From positions 1-60,000 of the forward strand of contig CAJNDS010000824.1 in NCBI GenBank assembly GCA_905221605.1: DNA of 60,000 nt. The letters run 5' to 3'. This DNA comes from Symbiodinium natans (Eukaryota; Sar; Dinophyceae; Suessiales; Symbiodiniaceae). Of this stretch, positions 1 to 10,569 are shown piece by piece. Within the stretch, counting starts at the first letter, position 1. Every line of letters starts with the position of its first letter. The notes under the pieces were generated by a model. That model made no database searches. It saw nothing but the letters and a program-made list of their open reading frames with translations, and had not been told where the DNA came from. The position numbers and the translations under genes are program-made.

Positions 1-355
1 TCTGCTATCGCGAAAAGTCGAGATCACTCCATCGACCAACCAGTTGCGCAGATGCGTGGTTGAGCGTCGACAAGGCTGCAGACACGCAGCCCAGTGGCAA
101 CCCCTGCCATACAAACAACCTCATGAATGATGGGTCAGGGTGCTTCTAGAGAAAGCATCCCGATCTTAAAACCAGAACCAGTGCGAAGTATCCTTGTGCT
201 GCCCCTTCGACCTCCAAAGCCTTCGAAGAGCTCGATGGAAGGGACCTGCCCGATGATGCTTCTTGAAGGTCCGAGTTCTTTTCGCCAAAAGCTAAACCCC
301 AAACCCTAAACCCTAAACCCTAAACCCTAAACCCTAAACCCTAAACCCGGCTGAC

Positions 356-465
356 CTTAACATGGGCCTTGGCCATCAACTTTGGATGCCGCGGGAAAAA
401 CTCGTTCATCACCTCCGGAGGGACGGCTGTTCCTTCAAGATTAGCATCCTTCTTGGGGCTAGCGT
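356..465 (-). CDS. Candidate internal exon, unknown protein
   Basis: 110 nt open on the minus strand. The acceptor reads CGGAG| and the donor AAG|GTCAGC, with telomere repeat following in the intron. The translation is a basic/proline-containing 36-residue peptide beginning ASPKKDANLE and ending KLMAKAHVK, with normal coding composition and no repeat character. The family is not recognised. It may belong to the same minus-strand gene as the exons at 896-978 and 1406-1550, but the splice phases do not all match, so at least one exon is missing or misplaced. Confidence 0.35.
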
Positions 466-895
466 CTCCGAAGAATAGCGGCCCCTACTTGGGGCTCAGC
501 GTTTAGGGCTTCTTACTTTCAGGGCTTAGTTCCGCATTTCGGGCAGCTGGGCCGTTTTAACCCCCCAAAACCCTCAACCCTCATACCAATAAACGGTTAA
601 AACCCGCACACCCTCATATCCTCAAACCCTCATACCCTTATACCCTTAAACCCTTAGAACCCTTCAACCCTTAAACCTGAAACCCCCGAATCCCCCAAAC
701 AGTAAACCCTGAAACCCCAATAATACGCCGGAAACCCTTAAGACCACCTGAACCCTTAAATCCTGAACCCCCCGAAACCCCCAACAGTACGGGCATACCC
801 TTATACCCTGAAAACCCTTCAACCCTTAAACCCTGAAACCCCCGAAACCCCCGAAACCCCCAAACCCTAAACCCTAAACCCCGAAACCCCTAAAC

Positions 896-978
896 GGTAG
901 TGGCAAGCGGCTGTCTGCTCGAGGAAAGCCTCCGTGCGGAAGCGCCACAACGCTTCGCGCTTGTGGGGCAGTTGCCAC
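896..978 (-). CDS. Candidate internal exon, unknown protein
   Basis: 83 nt on the minus strand, acceptor GGTGAG| and donor TACC|GTTTAGG. The peptide begins WQLPHKREAL and ends QTAACHY and looks coding. The acceptor is preceded by a CCCTAAA array and the donor GT is the first GT of a GTTTAGG telomere-type run. The exon is therefore framed on both sides by telomere repeat in inverted orientation. No family recognised. Confidence 0.35.
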
Positions 979-1251
979 CTCACCGGAATTAGGGGTTTAG
1001 GGTTTAGGGTTTAGGGTTTAAGGTTTTAGGGTTTAGTGTTTAGTAGATGGGTTCAAGCTTTCAGATGCAAAGGTAGGATTTAGGGCCCAGGAGGTTTGCA
1101 AGAGAGATCCTGACATGTCGGTTTTCGGGGGGCCGCATCCCTGACACAACAACAGAAAAGGCCTTGCTAGGATTCGGAAAGGCCCTGGCTAATCCCAAAA
1201 CCCTAGACCTAACGCGAGGGCTCCTCCTCTGTTATCCACAAGCCTCGCGTG

Positions 1252-1652
1252 AACCCTAAACCCTAAACCCTAAACCCTAAACCCTAAACCCTAAACCCTA
1301 AACCCTAAACCGGGACCCTAAACCCTAAACCCTAAACCCTGGAACCTCCAAGTTCCCGGAACCGTGTCAACCCTGCGAAGCCTACAGAGCCCTACGCACC
1401 TAAACCGAAGACGGAGCTCTGACTTCACCTTCGATTCTTAGTTGCTGCTCCGGAGGTAGTAACTTCGTGGTGGCTCCCTCCTCCTCCAAAAGTACCCTGA
1501 TGTGTGTGGGGTCCTTCCAATTTGGGATGCACCTGGAAATCTCTTCGTGCCTGGCCCCCGTGGCTCAAGGAATGTCATCTCTGCATCGAAGCACCTATGA
1601 ACGTATCACCCTAACCCTAAACCCTAAACCCTAAACCCTAAACCCTAAACCC
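1252..1652. repeat. Telomere-type arrays flanking an exon
   Basis: (CCCTAAA)n at 1252-1341 and 1610-1652, nearly perfect. They lie on either side of the candidate minus-strand exon at 1406-1550. Confidence 0.93.
1406..1550 (-). CDS. Candidate internal exon, unknown protein
   Basis: 145 nt open in one frame on the minus strand, acceptor GGCCAG| and donor TCTTCG|GTTTAGG. The 48-residue peptide starts HEEISRCIPNWKD and contains an acidic helix-like segment (VLLEEEGATTK) and LPPEQQLRIEG. Composition is clearly coding-like, unlike the flanking repeats. Function unknown. Confidence 0.4.
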
Positions 1653-2229
1653 GAAGCCCTGCAAAGCCCGAAGCCCTCAGCCCTAAGCCTTATAAGTTGC
1701 AACCGCGACGCCATTCCTGCACCATCCTTCGAGCAACTGGACTGTTGTGGACGACCTGCACGGGCCGTGTGATATCAGCATCAACAGGCTTGCAGAAAGA
1801 ATAACAACCACAGGCATCATAATCCTAACCATAACCAAACATTTTAAGATAGCACAAGTCAAACAACCAATGGACTGGCTCCTTCACAAAGATCAAAAAG
1901 AATACTGCTCAACGCGGACCATGGCACCATGAAGTGATCGGAGATGTTGACTCTTCTGATGGCCATCTTCCCCACCTCTTTCGTCCTAAGAGACATCAGG
2001 AACATGATAAGAGATCCCGTCCAGCAGTATAGCACACATATTTACATGTGTGGACACTGGATGTACATTTATATATATATATATATATACACATACATGT
2101 AAGTGTGAATGTATAAACATATATGTGTATATATGTATCTAAAACAACATATGCACACATGCTCCTCACTCCGCAGGAACCCTCTGCAGTGACCCTGTGC
2201 AGTTTCCGCCCCCTTCCACAAACTCACGC
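1653..2229. other. Intergenic or intronic stretch with TA microsatellite
   Basis: No convincing gene. It holds an AT-rich (TA)n and TATG microsatellite near 2070-2135 and short unremarkable sequence. Confidence 0.6.
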
Positions 2230-2284
2230 CGCAGCCACTGGCATCCCGAGCGGCGCGGAGGTTGATGCGAAGAAGAATGGCGGC
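2230..2284 (-). CDS. Candidate short exon, unknown protein
   Basis: A minus-strand peptide, AAILLRINLRAARDASG, lies between a CAGCAG| acceptor and a GC-type donor (TGCG|GCGTGAG). A telomere array at 2315-2357 lies just upstream on the coding side as CCCTAAA. Helical leucine/arginine character; family not recognised. Confidence 0.28.
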
Positions 2285-2314
2285 CTGCTGGGCGGCAGAT
2301 TCGTTTGGGGCAAT

Positions 2315-2357
2315 TTCGTGTAGGGTTTAGGGTTTAGGGTTTAGGGTTTAGGGTTTA
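2315..2357 (+). repeat. Telomere-type (TTTAGGG)n array
   Basis: About five perfect TTTAGGG units plus one variant. Confidence 0.95.
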
Positions 2358-2645
2358 GAGTGTAAGGTCTAGGAGTCAGGGGCGAACTTTTGGAATAGAA
2401 AGCGCGGGGTCTGGAAGCTGCCAGACCCCCAAGAGGTCTGGCTGTCCGTTCTCCCCTTGCCAACCCTGACTGCATGCTGTCCAAGAACACAGGCGCCTAC
2501 ATGAGTCTGAAGATGGGTAGCCGCAAAGATAAAGCGTGCCCCTTTCCTACAATGTTCGGACTGCTGCATCATCATCTTGGGCTGAAACGTGAGTGCCTTC
2601 CCCTTTTCCCCCCCCCCTCTTCCCTCTACTGCCCGAAAAACCGGC

Positions 2646-2965
2646 CTTGAGGAGCGATTCTTCAGGAAGCCGTGGCCCTTCAGGAGCTCCTCTCAGATGC
2701 CGGCCAATGCAAGGAATACCTTATAGAAATCAGAGTTAAGACCCGTAAGTAACGATCACACAGTCACAGTCATATTGCTATTAACCTTCATCATCTTCAA
2801 ACAGAGATCAGAGTAGGCTTAATGCCATGGTTCTTAATTTTTAACGATCGAATGCTTTCAGATGGCAGGCCTATGGCCTACAGAGACATGCCGAGCCTCC
2901 AGGGGCTCGGAAGACACGATGAAGGCATCGCTGTCCAGCCAGGCAACCAGCTCGCAGCTTGCGTC
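2646..2965 (-). CDS. Two linked exons with a glycosyltransferase-like DxD motif
   Basis: Exon 2965-2882 (28 codons, acceptor TTTCAG|, donor TCT|GTAGGC) encodes a peptide with the core ELVAWLDSDAFIVS. Exon 2689-2646 continues in the same phase with ELLKGHGFLKNRSS and ends at a GC-type donor. The hydrophobic strand followed by D-S-D resembles the metal-binding DxD of GT-A glycosyltransferases such as the GT34 group, where a WLDxD strand is usual. That is family knowledge plus inference, because the rest of the catalytic domain was not found. A telomere array (2984-3031) precedes the first acceptor as CCCTAAA on the coding strand. Confidence 0.4.
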
Positions 2966-2983
2966 CTGAAAGCGCGTCGCCAA

Positions 2984-3031
2984 GGGTTTTAGGGTTTAGG
3001 GTTTAGGGTTTAGGGTTTAGGGTTTAGGGTG
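2984..3031 (+). repeat. Telomere-type (TTTAGGG)n array
   Basis: Six near-perfect units immediately upstream, on the coding strand, of the DxD-motif exon. Confidence 0.95.
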
Positions 3032-3429
3032 TCATGAGCTGCACACATGTCATGCAGCGCATGCAGCAGGCACCACATGTCAACACCACATGCTAGGTGT
3101 GCAGGACATGGCTACAGGATTGGATGCTGTCTCTTCCACTGCAATAGTTGCAGCAACCTTCGTGGTCGAAAGCGACTCAAGGTACAGAACTGGTGCAAAA
3201 CAGGTCCTGAAGCCTCCCGGATATCAAGCGGACAATCAGCCACTGCACTTTGCGCTCCGGCAGGAAACCGTCAGCACGCAAAAGCTCCATCTGGGGCAGC
3301 GGCTTGTCACCCTTAACCACTGTACTTTGCACTCCTCGCCACCTCGCCCCTCCTAAGTCTGCCTACCTGTTCAACTTTCTCACGTCCCAAAACCATCATT
3401 GCTCCTTCATAATTTCCCCCCCCCTCCCT

Positions 3430-3720
3430 CATGTAACACGCGCATGCTCACGGAAGATGCTCAAGAAGGACGTGGAAACCTCGGAGTCGCTGACTTCCAC
3501 TCGGCTGAAGCGGTAGCCATGAAGCAAGGCATAGAGGCCTTAGCGAAGGCAACATACACATGTGTCTAAAGCGCGAGGTTGGGGGTGAATCCTCTATTGA
3601 GACTTTGGGACTTGCGATCCAATCATTCGACGAAGAGCTCAACGGCAGAACTTTGCACGTGATGTGTGCTCTACGCTTCTCAACTCACAACCGCGGACAC
3701 ACAAACTGCCAAAGGGAGTA
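3430..3720 (+). pseudogene. Frameshifted plus-strand coding remnant
   Basis: Two good coding-like peptides read on the plus strand in different frames. The first contains GNLGVADFHSAEAVAMKQG and stops at about 3568. The second, from about 3540, contains GGESSIETLGLAIQSFDEE and FDEELNGRTLHVMCALRFS. The abrupt frame change without splice signals suggests an old broken gene or retroelement piece. No family recognised. Confidence 0.3.
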
Positions 3721-3931
3721 AACCGTGGGGGATGTCTGACATGAACGGCGTCAGAAGGACGTTGAAGCTTCGGATTGCGCCGCCCATCCCACTTTCCATA
3801 GCCCCCACCTGGTCTGCACATTGCTGTTGCAGGGAGGCAGAGTGGCACGCACCGCGCCACGCCGGCCAGGATCGCTTTGGTTGCCAAGATTGATCGCGCA
3901 GTTGCTGCTGGAAGCTTGCCAGCTCAGCCAT
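3680..3931 (-). CDS. Small ORF, 83 residues, unknown
   Basis: An ATG at 3931 opens a frame to a stop at 3680. The peptide starts MAELASFQQQLRDQ and ends in a hydrophobic stretch (HGLLPLAVCVSAVVS), so a C-terminal membrane segment is possible. No homology recognised. It could equally be a chance frame. Confidence 0.2.
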   Translation of the reverse strand: MAELASFQQQLRDQSWQPKRSWPAWRGACHSASLQQQCADQVGAMESGMGGAIRSFNVLLTPFMSDIPHGLLPLAVCVSAVVS

Positions 3932-4655
3932 GGGTAGTCGAGAGGGAAGTTCCCTGATAAACCCGCGTGACCAGCGCCACACTGCTGTAGCCGTGCAACT
4001 TGCGGAGAGCCGCCCTGGAAATGAAGTGCAACAGGATCCCTTGTTTTGTTGGCTTGGACCCAAACATCGACAAAATCAAAAAGAAATCCCAGGGGGCGGA
4101 GAATTCAAAACCCAAATAGAATCGAACAAGAACCGACTAAAACATCAAATCAAAATTCAAAAAAATAAATGAATAAATAAAAGCAGGCTAGCAGTCCCGG
4201 GGATGGATGGGTACACAATCAAAAACATCCAACAAAACCAAACCAATGCGCCGGACTGCCTGCGGGCCCAGAAGGGCATGACTCTTTGCTATATGCTGCT
4301 TGCTAGAATTACTATCTATTTTTCTGCTACTATTGTAGGTACTTGTTATGGCGGCAATCGACGGTAGCCTTGAAAACAGACGGAAAGTGTAGGCACGGCT
4401 TACAGGAAAAAAACAGCTGAGTTAAAGTTAACCTCTAGCAGCCCCACGCCGAGGGCAAGACAAAAGATCCTTAGCCTTAAACCCTAAACCCTAAACCCTA
4501 AACCCCTAAACCCTAAACCCCTAAACCCTGGTTTCCAAGAACAACCCTGAAATGAGGCCAACGGCGGTTCAGGTGGTATGTGAGGCTCCAGAAGTCCGGC
4601 GCGAATGGATGGGCGCCAACGAGGAGAGAAAGGTCTGCCTCCTGCCAACTTCCCA
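3932..4655. repeat. Non-coding stretch with telomere-type array
   Basis: No convincing gene. A short, imperfect (CCCTAAA)n run lies at 4477-4528. Confidence 0.6.
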
Positions 4656-4719
4656 CTGGTTCTTAGTAGGGAATGAGGGAATTGGGGCCGTATATTATAT
4701 ATATATATATAGATATAGA

Positions 4720-4753
<34 letters not shown>

Positions 4754-4808
4754 CTCTTGAAAAGATTATATGAGGTACCTCAGTCCCTCATTCCCTTCTA
4801 AGATCCAG
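4656..4808. mobile_element. MITE family B, copy 1
   Basis: Inverted ends of about 25 bp: left CTGGTTCTTAGTAGGGAATG, and right its near complement ending TTCTAAGATCCAG. The centre has been filled by a TA/TAGA microsatellite (about 4695-4755). A second copy lies 250 bp downstream. Non-coding. Confidence 0.7.
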
Positions 4809-5060
4809 CCAGGCTTCGCAGAAAGTGGGTGAGGGTGTTGGGTTTCACGGCTGCTGCGAGCATGGTTGTAGGCAGGTTGCAAGCTTCAGCCTGCAAGAAA
4901 ACTGGGACTCGAGCCAAAAACCTTGTACCATCATGCAGGGGAAAGGACCCAAAACTCCCCCAACCCTAACCCAGTCCAGCGGCCGGTCGTCGCCCGGATC
5001 CCCAGTGATCAGGCACACGGAGTCTGGTGCAAATGGCGGGGCACCTGACTTTTTTCCTTT

Positions 5061-5155
5061 GTTCTTAGTAGGGAATGAGGGAATTAGGGCGCGATAAATG
5101 CCCTTCAAGGGATAAAATCGGCCACCTCATTCCCACATTCCCTACTACGAACCAG
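5061..5155. mobile_element. MITE family B, copy 2
   Basis: Same inverted ends as the copy at 4656-4808 (GTTCTTAGTAGGGAATGAGG on the left, ATTCCCTACTACGAAC on the right), but only about 95 bp and without the TA microsatellite. This is closer to the ancestral form. Confidence 0.7.
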
Positions 5156-5639
5156 CCAGTTTCGGGTTGGGGGCATTGAGGGGGCCTTACAGGAGTTTGA
5201 GGCTTTAGAGCTCTGCGGCACCGATTCCTGCAACCGCGGCGGTGTCGCACGCAGTGGTGCACTAGCCAGGGTTCACAGTTGGGGCACGCCTTGATACATG
5301 TGGGTTTCCAACAAAACACCCTTTCCGCGATGAAATGCTGGGTTCCAGTTTCACGGGGCCTCTCTTTTGCCGAGGAGCGTGGCTGCGCAGGGGATGCTTG
5401 GCAGCTGCACCTAGCAGTGAAGGGCCGGATGAGGGCACGCCACACCCTGAACCGGCACCTGTGGTTACGAAGGCATGTTGGCGTGTTGGGAAGCACACTG
5501 GCCAAGTCTTTCCCACAGCTTTGCGGAAAGCGGGAACATTCAACAAAAAGCTAGACAACCCTGAAACTTGCATGCGATCCTGCTTGCAACCCTACTTACA
5601 ACTGAAACGGGAGATCAAAGGCACAGCCGCATGCTTGGA

Positions 5640-5945
5640 CTGCCATTCGGGCAGAAGTGTAGCTTGCAGGCCGGGCGGTGCTTGTAGCGTACGTGACCGC
5701 CCAGCCAGGTCTCCACAAAGCCCATGCTGCTCCAGAAATCTGAGCAGGGGTTGGCAGTTGACCACGCAAAGCCGCCCTCGAAGATACTCTCTGCTCTAAC
5801 TCACCTTACAACCAAACTCCTCAAGGGACGATACTGAGTTGGCCGGATGGCCTGGGCTGCGAGCAAGCTCAACCAGTGCACAGGGCGTCCGTCGGGCGAT
5901 GTCCCCAACAATCAGCTCGGTGAGCTGAACGCCCATGAGTACGTC
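5640..5945 (-). CDS. Two exons of an unrecognised minus-strand gene
   Basis: Exon 5945-5810 (45 codons plus 1 nt) begins DVLMGVQLTELIVGD and ends SSLEEFG with a strong donor T|GTAAGG. The next exon starts at 5739 (acceptor CTCAG|) and restores frame to read YFWSSMGFVETWLGGHVRY and onward. Its 3' end is not fixed (about 5640). ED-V-L-M-G-V resembles the EDVYVG motif of GT31 galactosyltransferases, which is weak evidence on its own. Confidence 0.4.
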
Positions 5946-6363
5946 CTCAAGGCAGGGGCTTGGGGACTTACTACGCCTCTTCTTTCCTAAGCCCGAAATT
6001 CCCACACCCTCAAATTGAAGCTGAGTGGGCTTGCAGCCTCGAAATCGTGCTGCGTAGGAAAGGAGTCTAGCGGCCGTAGGTCGAGCCGTCTTTGGAACCG
6101 AAGGGGTTGCCTCATTGCTTGAGGTTTAATCTAAGAATTCTGCTTTGGCGCCTTGTTGAAACACGGCTTAAAGTGTTTCAATCATGGGCCAAGTTCGAAG
6201 GATTGAAGGTTTGCTATGGGAGTTCTTTACACTGGGGTGAAGGTTCCTTGGAGGGATGCTTGTCCTAAACACCACGACTGTCTCAGAATTTGAACCCTGG
6301 CCTGGCCTAGCCTGACCCAGAACGCCTCCTGACACTGGAAACCCTTTTCAGCGCTAGACTCGA

Positions 6364-6408
6364 AACCCTAAACCCTGAACCCTAAACCCTAAACCCTAAA
6401 CCCTAAAC
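6364..6408 (-). repeat. Telomere-type array at a donor site
   Basis: (CCCTAAA)n with one CCCTGAA variant. On the minus strand it supplies the GTTTAGGG that follows the candidate exon 6409-6519. Confidence 0.93.
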
Positions 6409-6519
6409 CTCCCCCCTGTGCCGTTCCTGGACACTCTCCGTGTGCGTGTAGGTCGCGGCACGCACTGCGGAAGCCTCTGCCAAGGCCAGGTCGCCACAGC
6501 GCCCGAAGCTGGCACGCAC
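6409..6519 (-). CDS. Candidate internal exon ending on a telomere array
   Basis: Exactly 37 codons, phase 0 on both sides, acceptor TGCACAG| and donor GAG|GTTTAGGG. The peptide starts VRASFGRCGDLALAEAS and is alanine-rich and coding-like. The intron begins with the telomere array at 6364-6408, read as TTTAGGG on the coding strand. Protein unknown. Confidence 0.4.
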
Positions 6520-7098
6520 CTGTGCAGACGGAAGACCAGGCTCATGTGGTTCCGTGCAAATAGGGGTACCCTCCTGAGTGTTTTCCTCTAGTCAGGGCAA
6601 GACTTGGGAAACACCCATACTGAGAATTAAGGAGGGGGGGAGGCGGGCGGGGTAGGGTTTCGGCGCGTAGGCTTGAGTTTTGGAGCTTATGACTTGGGGT
6701 TTCGGGGTTGGAATGCCTGTGTTCCCTGAAGGTACCCACTGAACCTTGATGCCTCAATTGCATCACCGGCAACGTGACTTTTAAGGCTGGCCGTTACATC
6801 TTGGGCCAGTCCCCACATCTCCCTGCCTGGATGAAGGTCCGCAACCATAACCACTGTAACAAAAGTAGAGGCCGCATGGAATTCTTAAAGCAAAAGCAGC
6901 AAGGCAACGCACTGCTCCTAAGTATGAGCTGCCACTGAACACCAGTCATCATCGCGTCACCGTCGTCGTTGCAAACGCCGTTTTCGTCATCATCGTCATC
7001 CTCATCATCAGCATCATCACGAAGCAAAGACTGCATTCAACTTGAAGATGTCGTCGAAAATGGTGGTGGTAATGGCATCAGCAAACTCTGCGTACACA

Positions 7099-7133
<35 letters not shown>

Positions 7134-7740
7134 TCTTACCCGGAGGCGGGGGGGGGGAGTGGTGACATTTGCATGCCGCGCGTGCAGCACGGAGAAAGTA
7201 CAGGCTTTGCGCCCCTCGAGGTCTTGTAGTTGGCAACATAGGGGGGGGAGGGGGTGGGGGGGTGGGGAGGTAGTAGTGCACAAGCATCAAGCAATACAGG
7301 CAACTCAAATTAGAGGAGGCGGAGGCCTCGTCCGCCTGACTTCTCCAAACCGCACGGGCCTTGGACCGAGGACACCGCTACAGAATGCTGGCCACACCCC
7401 CTCGACCAAAAAGTGGCACGGTGAAGAAGAGAGCCGCCACCCTAGGAACCTCCAGCCCTTGAAGGCCCTTCAGCCCCTACACCCTCGTCTTCATGCAGGT
7501 CAACCCCCATTCCAACATTGGGCCGGGGGTGGGGAGGGGGAGGGGGTTGGAGGTTCCTGTCATGAGGAACTATAGCGTTTTGGGGTCTATCAAAGGGGGT
7601 ATCCTTCTTTTTCTTCTTGTCTGTTTTTTGGGGGGCGGGGGGTGGGGGGGAAGGTGACCATCCACACGGAAACCGGAGAGCTCACTGGGTGCCGAGACCG
7701 CTTGCAGCAGTTCACTGCGACTCTTGGGGCCCTGAGCCAT
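6520..7740. other. Low-complexity stretch
   Basis: No supportable gene. It contains a CATCATCGTC-type run (6945-7020), a (CA)n tract (7098-7131) and several G-runs with GGGGAGGGGGTGG character (7148-7270, 7525-7655), which read as purine-rich on the plus strand. Confidence 0.6.
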
Positions 7741-7743
7741 CGG

Positions 7744-7880
7744 TTTCGGGTTTCGGGTTTGGGGTTTGGGGTTTGGGGTTTGGGGTTTGGGGTTTGGGGT
7801 TTGGGGGTTGGGGTTTGGGGTTTGGGGTTTGGGGTTTGGGGTTTGGGGTTTGGGGTTTGGGGTTTGGGGTTCGGTTGTTT
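7744..7880 (+). repeat. (GGGTTTG)n array, telomere variant
   Basis: About 19 copies of TTTGGGG/GGGTTTG in one orientation, with one GGGTTGG interruption. It is the same 7-bp period as TTTAGGG with A changed to G throughout, suggesting amplification of a mutated unit. Confidence 0.95.
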
Positions 7881-8348
7881 TGGTTTCGGGTTTGGATGAG
7901 GTGTCCCTCATTCTTTTGGGGAGGTGGGTAATTCAGATTTGGGGTTCATGGTTTAGGGGGTTTGGGGGGCTTGGGGAGTTTAGGGAATTCAACCCTTGAC
8001 AGTCGAGATTACGAAAATCAAGAAACATCACGAAGCCAAGGAACCCCAAGACCAAACTGACCAAACCCATATTTACCATAAGTCTCTACCCTCAAACCCA
8101 GCCTGATCGCCGGACCCCTCAAAGATCTGATCCTCCAGGGCAGTAGAAAGAGCCTCGGCAAGAAAGAATTGCAAAGCCTGGCCCGCTTGTTCACCTTGTG
8201 TAGTTTACTCTGAACAGCTTCTAAACAGCTTCTGGACAGCTGGCTGCGCGCATGGAAGGCGGGGACCCACACATACCTGCTAGGTCGAACTCCCTAAACC
8301 CTAAACCCTAAACCCCACACCCTAAACCCTAAACCTTAAACCCTAAAC

Positions 8349-8459
8349 CGTGTGCTGGCAGCGGCCCGCCTTGATGTCGTCTGTGTCGCACGTCGTATGA
8401 CACCTCACAGGGCTCGAGTGTCCAGCCACCGTAAGGCTGCCAAGCTCCCACACGAAGAC
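8349..8459 (-). CDS. Candidate internal exon ending on a telomere array
   Basis: 37 codons, phase 0/0, acceptor TTCAG| and donor ACG|GTTTAGGG. The peptide starts VFVWELGSLTVAGHSS and has four cysteines (C20, C24, C34 and a histidine-rich neighbourhood), possibly a metal-binding or secreted segment. Family not recognised. A telomere array lies at 8293-8349 and a degenerate one at 8470-8520. Confidence 0.4.
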
Positions 8460-8585
8460 CTGAACCCCCCGCCCCCACCCTAAACCCTCTGAACCTCAAA
8501 TCCTCATTCCCTAAATCCCCCGCCCCCCACCCCCACGAACAAAATTATTCTACTTCGAACATCCCCACCCTCTCTTGGTAGAGAT

Positions 8586-8899
8586 ACTTTGGGGTTGGGC
8601 ACTCCAGGGACACTCTGGGGCTGGCTCCAGAGACTCTGGGGTTTGGCACTCCAGGGAGACTCTGGGGACACTCTGGGGTTGGGCACGGAGACTCTGAGAT
8701 TGGGCACTTCAGGGAGAGTCTGGGCACTCCGGGGACACTTTGGGGTTGGGCACTCCAGAAAAACACTCAGGGAGACTCTGGGGCGGGCACTCCGGGGACA
8801 TTCTGGGGTTGGGCACTCCAGGGAGATTCTGGGCTTGGGTACTTCAGGGAGACTCTGGGTGGGCACTCCAGGGACACTTTGGGGGTTGGGCATTCCAGG
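8586..8899 (+). repeat. GC-rich minisatellite
   Basis: Degenerate tandem copies, roughly 25-35 bp, around the core GGGTTGGGCACTCCAGGGA with interspersed GACACTCTGGGG. Long frames on either strand here are repeat artefacts. Confidence 0.9.
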
Positions 8900-9256
8900 G
8901 ATGAGCGAGGAGTAGACCGGGTGAGGAGAAGAGTTCCGGGCAAGGAGAAGAGTTGAGTTTAAAGTCTAACAACCCCACACCGAGGGTGGGGAAAAAACTC
9001 CCAACTCGAAAACCGACCCCACAGACCGCAGGCGCCCGACCGCCCCAGGCGCTGCTCGCAGGTTTGCGCCTTCCAGTACAAAATCGGGGGGGGAGGGGGG
9101 GGAGAGAGAGTTGCTTGAGGCTTAAGGGTTTGCCTACAGGTTGCTGAGGGTTTTAGGGGCTTCCAGGGCTAAGTGCGGCTTTCGAGCTTCCAAAGAATTG
9201 CTGCCCTGTGAAGCTTTCAAGAAACTCTGCGGCTTTGTGGGAGTAGGGCCCTGTAC

Positions 9257-9386
9257 ATGAAGAGACCTCGAGATGAGAAGTTCACGCCCTGAGTCACGCG
9301 CCGTTATGCGGGCAACCAGTCGGAAGAAGGGCCACCCACTGTCCAAGAGATCCTTCAAAATCATCAGCAGTTGCGAAAACTTGTCG
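9257..9386 (-). CDS. Candidate internal exon, unknown protein
   Basis: 43 codons plus 1 nt, acceptor GAAAAG|, donor CAT|GTACAG. The peptide begins DKFSQLLMILKDLLDSGW and ends RELLISRSLH, an amphipathic helical pattern typical of globular protein. It may belong with the exons at 9715-9816 and 9947-10023. No family recognised. Confidence 0.42.
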
Positions 9387-9714
9387 CTTTTCAGGTGTTC
9401 CCGTCCCTTTTTTCAAGGCTCGGTGCTTTGCTTCATGCGTGCAGGCGTGCTGTTGCAAGCTAGGGCTGTCAAACGTCCTAAATTCTCTTTTTGTACGGCT
9501 GAAGTTTCAAGAGTCGGGGAAGCTCAACCCTAAACCCTAAACCATCAGGGATTTTGCGACTAAAGCTGGAGCCAGGTGCCTTGAACTTGTTGGTTCTCTG
9601 AACCCGACAACGTGACTGAACGCTCCATCAACGCCCCTTCCGCGCATCAAAATACAGAAGCTTTCATGCTCGATGCTGCACAAGGTGAGAGATCGCACAA
9701 GGTGAGAGATCCGA

Positions 9715-9816
9715 CAAGGTGTTGCTGTCATCATCTCCCTGTCCATCCAGCGCAGCGCAGGCAGCAGGACTCGAAGGGCTTGGCCCAAGCTGTCCTCAGC
9801 AACCCAAACTTGCAAC
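9715..9816 (-). CDS. Candidate internal exon, unknown protein
   Basis: Minus-strand frame from an AAAG| acceptor at 9816. It reads LQVWVAEDSLGQALRVLLPA and onward to MTATPCR. The 3' boundary is uncertain within about 20 nt (donor T|GTCGGA or CTT|GTGCGA). Confidence 0.35.
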
Positions 9817-9946
9817 CTTTAAACAATCTCTTTCCTGCGGGACGAGGGATGCCACCATCCCTGCCTGTCTTTCAATGGGGGATTCGGGGGGCACTCGCTT
9901 CTGCTACGTCTGTGGTGTGTGAAGCCGCTCAGACGTCAGACGTTAC

Positions 9947-10023
9947 CCTCCGGCCGAGTTCTTTCCAACAGGACATGGAAGTCTTGGTCCCCGCACTTGT
10001 ATCGTTCCTCCCAGTGGGTCCCC
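9947..10023 (-). CDS. Candidate internal exon, unknown protein
   Basis: 77 nt, acceptor CGAG|, donor GAGG|GTAACG. It encodes GTHWEERYKCGDQDFHVLL and continues to ERTRPE. Strong coding character; function unknown. Confidence 0.42.
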
Positions 10024-10569
10024 CTCGTTCTCGGTTCTGCTGGTTGTGAGGGGACACTCTGACTATCTCTCTGTCTCTCTCTCGCTCCTTCTTCTTCCCC
10101 TTCTTCTTCAACTGGGCTACCTCTCTTTTGCTTCTGCAGGGCCTAAGAGGGTGATCCCCTTTGCGGGGAGCCGCGCGCCCTTAGTCTCAGTCATTCGTGA
10201 AACCGGCAAACTTGCAGAACGCACTTGCCTGGTCGTCTCTCCCTCTCTGCTCGCTCGCCCTCTCAGGCTCAAAGGGGCAAAACCCCAAAGGGGTAAACCC
10301 CCCTCTCTGCGTGGTGGCGACGGGAGAAGCGCAGCTCTCCTTCCTCATTGGAGCCAAAAGTCGGAGAAATGACCTCTAAACCCTACAGTATAGCCCAAGT
10401 CGCTGAAGGGCTCCAGTTGTAGCCAGGCATCGGCTGGACATAGCAAGGCGCCTTCTAGCATCAGTCGGGTCTATACTGATAATGATAATAACAATAATGA
10501 GAAGAAGAAGAAGAAGAAGAAGAATAGCAATAATAATAATAAAATAGGGTTTAGGTTTTAGGGTCTGAC
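10024..10569. other. Pyrimidine-rich and GAA-rich non-coding stretch
   Basis: No convincing gene. A CT-rich tract (10057-10140) precedes a CTGCAG on the plus strand, and an (AAG/AAT)n microsatellite occupies about 10478-10545. Confidence 0.5.

Larger units (their letters stand above)
295..1038. repeat. Cluster of telomere-type arrays
   Basis: Clean (CCCTAAA)n runs at 295-348. A long degenerate stretch of CCCTTAAA, CCCCGAAA and CCCTCAAA variants covers 540-895, and an opposite-strand (TTTAGGG)n run lies at 988-1038. The arrays sit on both sides of the two short candidate minus-strand exons at 356-465 and 896-978. Interstitial position and mixed orientation argue against a chromosome end. Confidence 0.95.
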
